This document shows, piece after piece, positions 43,741 through 49,174 of a DNA stretch of 49,174 nt. The stretch is taken from positions 1-49,174 of the forward strand of contig NZ_QRCU01000071.1 in NCBI RefSeq assembly GCF_003369445.1, given 5' to 3'. The stretch's first letter is position 1. Every line of letters begins with the position of its first letter. This DNA is from Arthrobacter silvisoli (GTDB lineage: Bacteria > Actinomycetota > Actinomycetes > Actinomycetales > Micrococcaceae). A program made the position numbers and the translations under genes. The notes below the pieces were generated by a model. It searched no databases, was not told where the DNA came from, and was given only the letters and a program-made list of their open reading frames with translations.

Positions 43741-43747
43741 TGTGCGA

Positions 43748-43766
43748 CTTCCTTTTGCTGTGGAAG
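43748..43766 (-). other. Hairpin covering the deaminase ribosome site
   Basis: CTTCC and GGAAG pair across a nine-base loop, and the right arm is the Shine-Dalgarno. It could modulate translation, or be coincidental. Confidence 0.35.
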
Positions 43767-43811
43767 CGCTGGTGACCGAAAAACACCAAGGGAACGGAAC
43801 TGTGCCGCGGT

Positions 43812-43856
43812 TACCAGGCTTCAGCATGTGCGATGAAGGTTGAGTTACGCCTGGTA
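43812..43856 (-). other. 8-bp stem in deaminase leader
   Basis: TACCAGGC (43812-43819) and GCCTGGTA (43849-43856) are perfectly complementary across 29 bases. They lie 72-116 bases upstream of the deaminase ATG. The loop has no core I recognise from purine or guanidine riboswitches. The remaining gap to 44101 contains an A/T run (43931-43948) and no gene. Confidence 0.4.
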
Positions 43857-44101
43857 GATAGCTTCCCGGGAGTCCGGGCGCCCGCCTTTGGCAGTTAGAG
43901 ATTAGCACCGCGTTGTGAGCCGCGCCATAGTTTTTTGAAAAAAAAATCTCGCGATGTGAAATCTTTGTTTCGCGGGTCTCACTTGGCAGACAGGAGCGCC
44001 CGACCCTACGCTGTCCGTACACCTGGATCAGCAGACAGGGCCTAACTGAGCTGGAACGCATTCCGCAAGCAGTCGAACGCACACAGCCGAAGGAGACCTC
44101 C

Positions 44102-45487
44102 ATGGCCCCCGTCCCCGCCAGCACATCCGAAGCCCCCGCCCCGTCCAGGCTCTGGATCAAGAACCCCCTCGCCGTCTTCACCGCCAACGGCTTCGACGCC
44201 GGCGGCGGACTGGTAATCAGCGAGGGAAGAATCGCCGAACTGGTCCCCTCGGGCGGGCAGCCGTCCGCGCCGTGTGATGAGGTGTTCGACGCCGGCAGGC
44301 ACGTCCTGCTGCCGGGCCTGGTCAATACGCACCACCACTTCTACCAGACCCTCACCCGCGCCTGGGGACCGGTAGCCAACGCGCCCTTGTTCCCTTGGCT
44401 GCAGAACCTGTACCCGGTGTGGGCGCGGCTGACTCCGGGGAGCCTGGAACTCGCCGTCGAGGTGGCCCTCGCCGAACTGCTGCTCTCCGGGTGCACCACC
44501 GCGGCGGACCACCACTACCTGTTCCCGGCAGGCATGCAGGACGCCATCGACATCGAAGCCACGGTGGTGCGGCGGATGGGCATGCGGGCCACCCTGACCC
44601 GCGGTTCCATGACCCTGGGCGAGGACGAGGGCGGGCTGCCGCCACGGTCCACCGTGCAGCGCCCGGAAGAAATCCTGGCCGACAGCGAGCGGCTCATCCG
44701 CCAGTACCACGAGCCCGGCGACGGGGCCGTGATCCAGATTGCGCTTGCGCCGTGCTCGCCGTTTTCCGTCACCAAGGAGATCATGGCGGAGAGCGCGGCA
44801 CTGGCCGAAAAACACGATGTCCGCCTGCACACGCACCTGGCCGAGACCCTGGACGAGGAGGACTTCTGCCGGGAGATGTTCGGGCTGCGCACCGTGGACT
44901 ACCTGGAAAGCGTCGGCTGGCTGGGCAGGCGCACCTGGCTGGGGCACGGCATCCATTTCGACGACGGCGAGATCGCCCGGCTGGGAGCCGCGGGCACCGC
45001 CGTCGCCCACTGCCCGACGTCGAACATGCGGCTCGCGTCCGGCACCGCCCGGGTGCTGGAACTTGAGGATGCCGGGGTTCCGGTGGGATTGGGCGTGGAC
45101 GGATCGGCGTCCAACGACGCCTCGAACATGATCCTGGAGGCCAGGCAGGCGCTGTACCTGCAGCGGCTGCGCTACGGCGCGGATGTTCCGGTGGAGCGGG
45201 CACTGGGTTGGGCGACGCGGGGATCGGCGGCCGCGCTGGGCCGCTCGGACATCGGACAGCTGGCTCCGGGCCTCCAGGCCGACCTGGCCATGTTCACCCT
45301 CGACGAGCTGCGGTTCTCCGGCAGCCACGATCCCGTGGCCGCACTGCTGCTGTGCGGCGCTGACCGGGCGGACCGTGTGATGGTCGGCGGAACGTGGCGG
45401 GTGGTTGACGGCGCTGTCCCGGGCCTGGATATCGCCGGCCTGGTGGCGAAGCATTCGGCCGCGGCGCGGAAACTCATCGCCGGCTAG
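44102..45487 (+). CDS. 8-oxoguanine deaminase-like amidohydrolase
   Basis: A 461-residue ATZ/TRZ-family metal-dependent amidohydrolase. Metal ligands: HxH at H77/H79 (PGLVNTHHHFYQTLTRAW), His in RLHTHLAET, His in WLGHGIHF, and Asp in GVDGSASNDASNM. The FYQTLTRAWGPVANAPLFPWLQNLYPVWA segment and VDG-x-ASNDASNM are characteristic of 8-oxoguanine deaminases, which turn 8-oxoguanine into urate, the substrate of the uricase downstream. Isocytosine or related deaminases are alternatives. ATG 44102 has AAGGAGAC upstream. Divergent from the guanine deaminase-like gene and in the same direction as uricase, 1 kb on. Confidence 0.9.
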   Translation: MAPVPASTSEAPAPSRLWIKNPLAVFTANGFDAGGGLVISEGRIAELVPSGGQPSAPCDEVFDAGRHVLLPGLVNTHHHFYQTLTRAWGPVANAPLFPWLQNLYPVWARLTPGSLELAVEVALAELLLSGCTTAADHHYLFPAGMQDAIDIEATVVRRMGMRATLTRGSMTLGEDEGGLPPRSTVQRPEEILADSERLIRQYHEPGDGAVIQIALAPCSPFSVTKEIMAESAALAEKHDVRLHTHLAETLDEEDFCREMFGLRTVDYLESVGWLGRRTWLGHGIHFDDGEIARLGAAGTAVAHCPTSNMRLASGTARVLELEDAGVPVGLGVDGSASNDASNMILEARQALYLQRLRYGADVPVERALGWATRGSAAALGRSDIGQLAPGLQADLAMFTLDELRFSGSHDPVAALLLCGADRADRVMVGGTWRVVDGAVPGLDIAGLVAKHSAAARKLIAG

Positions 45488-45728
45488 CGGCGTTATCGCG
45501 CCGCGTGGGATGAAGCTGCTGCCGCGCTGTGCCGATTCCTGTGGTCCGGGACAGCGGTGGCTCCCTGCCTGCGATTCCGGAGCACCGCGCGGACGTTCCT
45601 TCCCGGTTGCTTCCGGGCCAAGTGAGGCAAAGCCCCGGATATCCGCGGAGGTTGTCCGCGCCTGGCCCTGGGGTCGGGACTGCAACCGGGAGGGAGGGTC
45701 GCGGCCACCCCCGGCCCCCCGGGTCGCG

Positions 45729-45776
45729 GGAGAGCTGCGGAGTCGCTGGAACGTTCCGGCGACCCGGCAGCTCTCC
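45729..45776. other. Large imperfect hairpin
   Basis: Outer arms GGAGAGCTG and CAGCTCTCC enclose an inner pair GTCGC-GGAA/TTCC-GCGAC. It is about 240 bases after the deaminase stop, too far for a simple terminator. Possibly a processing site, an RNA element, or a protein-binding palindrome. Confidence 0.45.
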
Positions 45777-45889
45777 GGCGAATTCAGCGGGAACATCCGG
45801 CGACCGCAGCCTGACAATCCTTGCTTTCGCGCCAGGACGACGGCGGCAACGCGCCGGGCAGGAAAAAGGGCCTGGAAAAGGGCATGGAA

Positions 45890-45923
45890 AAGCGGGCGGC
45901 ACCTCCCCAGATGCCGCCCGCTT
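45890..45923 (-). terminator. Terminator of the 58-residue protein gene
   Basis: A perfect 12-bp stem AAGCGGGCGGCA with complement across ten bases, 46 bases after the small gene's stop. On the minus strand it is followed by TTCC. Confidence 0.7.
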
Positions 45924-45968
45924 CATGGCTCTGTTGCGCAGAGTCCGTTCGTCCCCTAAGGCAGGATC

Positions 45969-46145
45969 CTAGGGACGTTGCCGGCCGAACACCGGGAGCG
46001 CACGGAGCCAGCGGGAAAACCCGCCGGAGGTACGGTCGCAGTCGGCCGGAATGTAGAAGTCCGGATCCGTGGAGCCGAACGGCAGGTACAGCTCCTGGCC
46101 GGGGGCCGGGAATTCCACGACGTTGTTGTTCTCCTGCTGGTCCAT
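45969..46145 (-). CDS. Small hypothetical protein (58 aa)
   Basis: Begins MDQQENNNVVEFPAPGQELYLPFG, continues STDPDFYIPADCDRTSGG and ends SRWLRALPVFGRQRP. The ATG at 46145 has GAGGAGGAACAG just upstream, a strong ribosome site; the earlier in-frame ATG at 46163 has none. The composition (acidic start, aromatic middle, basic end) and the terminator downstream favour a real gene. No domain recognised and no signal peptide or membrane segment. It is divergent from the uricase leader and shares a TTTTCCG/CGGAAAA dyad with it. Function unknown. Confidence 0.65.
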   Translation of the reverse strand: MDQQENNNVVEFPAPGQELYLPFGSTDPDFYIPADCDRTSGGFSRWLRALPVFGRQRP

Positions 46146-46172
46146 CTGTTCCTCCTCATTCATGGTCCATAA

Positions 46173-46191
46173 TTTTCCGCACTTCGGAAAA
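46173..46191. promoter_or_regulatory. Perfect dyad TTTTCCG-N5-CGGAAAA
   Basis: TTTTCCGCACTTCGGAAAA, 7-bp arms, 28 bases upstream of the small protein's ATG and 329 bases before uricase. It shares TTTCC, CA and CGGAA at the same spacing with the dyad before the NCS1 transporter (35829-35843), hinting at a common IclR-type regulator. Confidence 0.55.
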
Positions 46192-46308
46192 CTTTTATTG
46201 TTATGTGGAAAGCGTAGGCAGCTTCCGACGCCGCGTCAAGAGCCCGCCATGGCCCCCGATGCCGGGCCCGGTCACATTCGGAAAGTTGCGGGCGATCGGG
46301 TGACCCCC

Positions 46309-46337
46309 TTCACAAGAACGGAATCCCGCGCTAGTCT
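46309..46337 (+). promoter_or_regulatory. Promoter of the uricase leader
   Basis: TTCACA (46309-46314) and TAGTCT (46332-46337) with a 17-base spacer, about 180 bases before the uricase ATG. Transcription would start near 46344. Confidence 0.5.
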
Positions 46338-46348
46338 TTTCAGCAACT

Positions 46349-46364
46349 CGTGACTCAGGTCACG
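46349..46364. promoter_or_regulatory. Palindrome CGTGACTCAGGTCACG
   Basis: Perfect 6-bp inverted repeat with a four-base centre. It matches the GTGA-N6-TCAC form of CRP/GlxR sites, and the RNA could form a hairpin. It overlaps the start of the predicted transcript. Confidence 0.5.
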
Positions 46365-46394
46365 AAACCTGGGAGCAGCAGGCAGGGTCGTAAT

Positions 46395-46426
46395 GAGCTG
46401 GCATCAATGGATGCCGGCTCTTTTTT
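46395..46426 (+). terminator. Early intrinsic terminator in the uricase leader
   Basis: GAGCTGGCATC and GATGCCGGCTC form an 11-bp stem (one G-U) with loop AATG, followed by six T (46421-46426). It lies about 94 bases before the uricase ATG. A transcript starting near 46344 would end here as a roughly 80-nt RNA, so this is a possible attenuator or small RNA end. No complementary antiterminator segment was spotted by eye. Confidence 0.75.
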
Positions 46427-46519
46427 GTTGCCGGTGTCCGCCAAAACAGGCGCCGCACGGCGCACGACACCACACGGTGGGCGGGCCACCCCGGCCCACC
46501 AGGAAAGTTGAGACAGACC

Positions 46520-47431
46520 ATGAGCAGCAAGATCGTCCTCGGCAAGAACCAGTACGGCAAGGCGGAAAACCGCGTCGTCAAGATCACCCGCGACACCGAC
46601 CGCCACGAGATCGAAGACCTCAACGTCACTTCCCAACTCCGCGGCGACTTCAGCGCAGCCCACTTCGAGGGCGACAACGGACGCGTGGTTCCCACCGACA
46701 CCCAGAAGAACACCGTCTACGCCTTCGCCCGCGACGGCATCGGCTCCCCGGAGCAGTTCCTGCTCCGCCTGGCCAAGCACTTCACCAGCGAATTCGACTG
46801 GGTGACCGGCGGCCGCTGGGAAGCCGAGCAGTACGCCTGGGAGCGCATCATCGCCAACGGCAAGGAGCACAACCACTCCTTCGTCCGCAAGGGCCAGGAA
46901 ACCCGCACCGCCGTGGTGGTCCGCGAAGGCGATTCCACCTACGTCATCTCCGGCCTGAGCGACCTTACGGTCCTGAAGTCCACCCAGTCCGGCTTCGAGG
47001 GTTACCCGAAGGACAAGTACACCACTCTCCAGGAGACCTCGGACCGCATCCTTGCCACCGCCGTCTCCGCCCGCTGGCGCTACAACAACGACGCGGTCGC
47101 GGAAGGCAAGATCGACTACAACGCCGCCTACGAATCCGTGAAGGCGCTCCTGCTGGAAGGCTTCTCCGAGCAGTACTCCAAGGCGCTGCAGGAGACCCTG
47201 TACCAGATGGCCCAGAAGGTCCTGGATGCCCACCCGGAGATCGATGAACTCCGCTTCTCCACGCCCAACAAGCACCACTTCGTGGTGGACCTGAGCCCCT
47301 TCGGCCTGGACAACCCGAACGAGGTGTTCTTCGCCGCTGACCGCCCGTACGGCCTCATCGAAGCCAACTTCGAGCGTGACCTGATCTCCGACCCGGGCAA
47401 CGCTTGGGACGGCATCGCCGGCTTCTGCTAA
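46520..47431 (+). CDS. uox: Urate oxidase (uricase)
   Basis: A 303-residue cofactor-free uricase that converts urate to 5-hydroxyisourate. Conserved segments: VVKITRDTDRHEIEDLNVTSQLRGDF, TDTQKNTVYAFARDGIGSPEQFLLRLAKHF, FDWVTGGRW, LTVLKSTQSGFEGYPKDKYTTLQET, ARWRYN, PNKHHFVVDL-PFGLDNPNEVF and AADRPYGLIEA. It is close in layout to the Arthrobacter globiformis enzyme as I recall it, but ends GIAGFC, not a peroxisomal SKL. ATG 46520 has AGGAAAG about twelve bases upstream. A terminator-bearing leader precedes it, and an NCS2 permease follows after 160 bases. Confidence 0.97.
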   Translation: MSSKIVLGKNQYGKAENRVVKITRDTDRHEIEDLNVTSQLRGDFSAAHFEGDNGRVVPTDTQKNTVYAFARDGIGSPEQFLLRLAKHFTSEFDWVTGGRWEAEQYAWERIIANGKEHNHSFVRKGQETRTAVVVREGDSTYVISGLSDLTVLKSTQSGFEGYPKDKYTTLQETSDRILATAVSARWRYNNDAVAEGKIDYNAAYESVKALLLEGFSEQYSKALQETLYQMAQKVLDAHPEIDELRFSTPNKHHFVVDLSPFGLDNPNEVFFAADRPYGLIEANFERDLISDPGNAWDGIAGFC

Positions 47432-47446
47432 ACCGCGCTCCGGATT

Positions 47447-47497
47447 CCGGGGCGGCCGGCGCCAGGGCTGAACAGCGCCTGGTTCCGGCCACCCCGG
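47447..47497 (+). other. Large hairpin between uricase and permease
   Basis: Three stacked stems: CCGGGG/CCCCGG, GGCCGG/CCGGCC and CCAGG/CCTGG, with a short internal loop at each step and an inner GCTG/CAGC pair. It starts 15 bases after the uricase stop, with no T run. Could act as a partial terminator or RNA-stability element setting the uricase:permease ratio. Confidence 0.6.
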
Positions 47498-47592
47498 CCT
47501 CAGCCATACCCAAAAGCCGTTCTTCGGCTCGGATTGTTAGCCAGACATAACAGCCAGACAAAGATGTCTGCCCCAAATCAGGAAAGTCTGCC

Positions 47593-49092
47593 ATGAACAC
47601 CAAGAAGAAAACCCGTCCCGCAGGCATTGCCAGCACCCGGCCCGAAGACCAACGCCTTTCAATCGGCAGCTCCTTCGCCTACGGATTCCAGCACGTCCTG
47701 ACCATGTACGGCGGAATCATTGCCCCGCCCCTCATCATCGGCGCGGCCGCCGGCATGTCCGCGCAGGACATCGGCCTGCTGATCGCTGCCTGCCTTTTCG
47801 TCGGCGGGCTCGCCACCATCCTCCAGACCGTGGGCATCCCGTTCTTCGGATCCCAGCTGCCCCTTGTCCAGGGTGTCTCCTTTGCCGGCGTCTCCACCAT
47901 GGTGGCGATCGTCAACGGCGGCGGCGGCATCCAGGCCGTCTTCGGCGCCGTCATCGTCGCCTCACTGATCGGCCTGGCCATCACTCCCCTGTTCGCCAAG
48001 ATCATCAAGTTCTTCCCACCGGTGGTCACCGGTACCGTGATCACCACGATCGGCCTGACCCTGATGCCGGTGGCAGCCAACTGGGCCATGGGCGGCAACG
48101 CCAAGGCCGACAACTACGGCAGCGTGGCAAACATCGGCCTCGCAGCCGCCACCACCGCCGTCGTGCTGCTCCTGAGCAAGGTGGGCAACGCCGCCATCTC
48201 GCGGCTCTCGATCCTGCTGGCCATGATCATCGGCACCGTCATCGCCGCTGTCACCGGCATGGCCGATTTCTCCAAGGTGGGCCAGGGCGACATCGTCGCG
48301 TTCCCCACCCCCTTTGCCTTCGGCGTGCCCACCTTCGAGATCGCCTCGATCATCTCGATGCTGATCGTCATCCTGGTCACCCTGACCGAAACTTCGGCGG
48401 ACATCATCGCGGTCGGCGAAATCGTGGACACCAAGGTGGACTCCAAGCGCATCGGCAACGGCCTGCGCGCGGACATGCTCTCCAGCGCCATCTCCCCGGT
48501 CTTCAACTCCTTCACCCAGAGCGCCTTCGCGCAGAACGTGGGCCTCGTGGCCATCACGGGGGTCAAGAGCCGCTTCGTGGTCAGCGCCGGCGGCCTCATC
48601 CTGGTGGTCCTCGGCCTGCTGCCCATCCTCGGCCGCGTGGTCGCCGCGGTTCCGACACCCGTCCTCGGCGGGGCCGGCGTCGTGCTCTTCGGCACGGTGG
48701 CCGCCAGCGGCATCCGCACCCTGGCCAAGGTCGAATACCGCAACAACATGAACCTGATCGTGGTGGCCGCGTCCATCGGCTTCGGCATGATCCCGATCGC
48801 CGCACCCAAGTTCTACGACCAGTTCCCGTCCTGGTTCTCCACGATCTTCCACTCCGGCATCAGCTCGGCGGCCGTCATGGCCATCCTGCTGAACGTGCTC
48901 TTCAACCACTTCAAGAAGGGCAACTCGGACAACCAGTCGGTGTTCGTGGCCGGAACGAACCGTGTGGTCACCGAAGCCGACCTCGCCTGCCTGGCGGAAG
49001 GCGACCGTTTCGAAAACGGCAAGCTGATCGACTGCGACGGCAACGAGGTCCCCATCAAGACATCCGCCGAGCACCAGGGCGCCGAACACTAA
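47593..49092 (+). CDS. NCS2 family xanthine/urate permease
   Basis: A 499-residue nucleobase:cation symporter-2. Features: GFQHVLTMYGGIIAPPLIIG in helix 1, FFGSQLPLVQGVSFAGVSTM, FPPVVTGTVITTIGLTLMPVA (the family motif region), LTETSADIIAVGEIVDTKVDSKRIGNGLRADMLSS, FNSFTQSAFAQNVGLVAITGVKSRFV and GGAGVVLFG. This pattern belongs to the xanthine/urate branch (PbuX, PucJ/PucK, UacT). Position after uricase favours urate or xanthine. ATG 47593 is preceded by AGGAAAG. A 15-bp terminator follows. Confidence 0.92.
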   Translation: MNTKKKTRPAGIASTRPEDQRLSIGSSFAYGFQHVLTMYGGIIAPPLIIGAAAGMSAQDIGLLIAACLFVGGLATILQTVGIPFFGSQLPLVQGVSFAGVSTMVAIVNGGGGIQAVFGAVIVASLIGLAITPLFAKIIKFFPPVVTGTVITTIGLTLMPVAANWAMGGNAKADNYGSVANIGLAAATTAVVLLLSKVGNAAISRLSILLAMIIGTVIAAVTGMADFSKVGQGDIVAFPTPFAFGVPTFEIASIISMLIVILVTLTETSADIIAVGEIVDTKVDSKRIGNGLRADMLSSAISPVFNSFTQSAFAQNVGLVAITGVKSRFVVSAGGLILVVLGLLPILGRVVAAVPTPVLGGAGVVLFGTVAASGIRTLAKVEYRNNMNLIVVAASIGFGMIPIAAPKFYDQFPSWFSTIFHSGISSAAVMAILLNVLFNHFKKGNSDNQSVFVAGTNRVVTEADLACLAEGDRFENGKLIDCDGNEVPIKTSAEHQGAEH

Positions 49093-49130
49093 GGAGGTTT
49101 CAACGACGACGCTTCATTTTTGAATGGTAA

Positions 49131-49162
49131 GAGCCGCCGGACACCAAGGTGTCCGGCGGCTC
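49131..49162 (+). terminator. Terminator after the NCS2 permease
   Basis: A 15-bp perfect stem GAGCCGCCGGACACC with a two-base closing loop (opening to 14 bp plus a four-base loop), 38 bases after the permease stop. It is followed by GCTTCG and not a T run. Confidence 0.85.
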
Positions 49163-49174
49163 GCTTCGTGAGAC

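Larger units (their letters stand above)
45488..45968. other. Non-coding stretch after the 8-oxoguanine deaminase-like gene
   Basis: No open frame here shows a recognisable protein or a ribosome site; those present are Pro/Arg/Gly-rich shadows. It contains an imperfect 48-base hairpin at 45729-45776 and a terminator at 45890-45923. Otherwise nothing recognised. Confidence 0.5.

Noticed and set aside
43741..43900. Purine or guanidine riboswitch before the deaminase
   Set aside because: I could not find the conserved junction sequences of those classes; only generic stems remain, so no named riboswitch is called.
45405..45959. Open frames in the gap after the 8-oxoguanine deaminase-like gene
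   Set aside because: Overlapping frames on both strands are Arg/Pro/Gly-rich, have no ribosome site and no recognisable segment.
46393..47247. Open frame starting MSWHQWMP in the uricase leader, as a Trp/His leader peptide
   Set aside because: Its start codon lies inside the terminator stem and the frame runs on through uricase with Arg/Pro-rich shadow sequence, so it is not a short leader peptide.

Overview
The window is high-GC DNA with actinobacterial features: GTG/TTG starts, dense codon-biased genes, and regulators and transporters of Micrococcaceae type. The uricase resembles from memory the Arthrobacter globiformis enzyme, and the RidA/DUF4177/penicillin-binding protein/metallophosphoesterase block fits Arthrobacter and its relatives (Pseudarthrobacter, Paenarthrobacter). 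No phage, IS element, transposase or CRISPR array was found; it reads as chromosome.

Left part (1-15.7 kb): a Nudix hydrolase, RidA and a DUF4177 protein lie divergent from a bifunctional penicillin-binding protein and a metallophosphoesterase. A two-gene heterodimeric ABC exporter and tRNA-Pro(CGG) follow. Next comes the most unusual locus, 9.25-11.05 kb: a small gene for a secreted precursor carrying four copies of the octapeptide IGNWPDPM, divergent from a cytoplasmic XRE-HTH protein with a TPR-like body. This is the layout of an RRNPP-type peptide pheromone/receptor pair, but with a multi-copy precursor and in an actinobacterium. Then come purD-purC and a sugar-porter MFS gene divergent from a HutC-type GntR regulator, with two clear operators between them.

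Middle part (15.8-35.8 kb): a seven-gene catabolic operon (MHS-type transporter, FCD-GntR regulator, nitrilase-family hydrolase, DUF2848, HpaB-type flavin monooxygenase, cupin, flavin reductase) lies downstream of a near-perfect 32-bp palindrome. After it come a class 3 asparaginase, a sterol-carrier-type protein, DctA, an Orn/Lys/Arg decarboxylase with an amino-acid permease, a PucR-type regulator, glutaminase, and an operon of NCS1 transporter, Asp/Glu/hydantoin racemase-like protein and SDR.

Right part (35.9-49.2 kb): purine and oxopurine catabolism. It holds a MocA-like cytidylyltransferase, xdhC, a FAD subunit and a fused [2Fe-2S]-molybdopterin dehydrogenase, an NCS2 permease with a guanine deaminase-like enzyme, an 8-oxoguanine deaminase-like amidohydrolase, uricase and a second NCS2 permease. 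Together these would import purines, deaminate and oxidise them to urate, and oxidise urate. The enzymes after uricase (HIU hydrolase, OHCU decarboxylase, allantoinase) are not in the window. The asparaginase, glutaminase, decarboxylase and hydantoin-type genes make the right two thirds a nitrogen-scavenging region. Family assignments were made by eye from motifs, without database searches.
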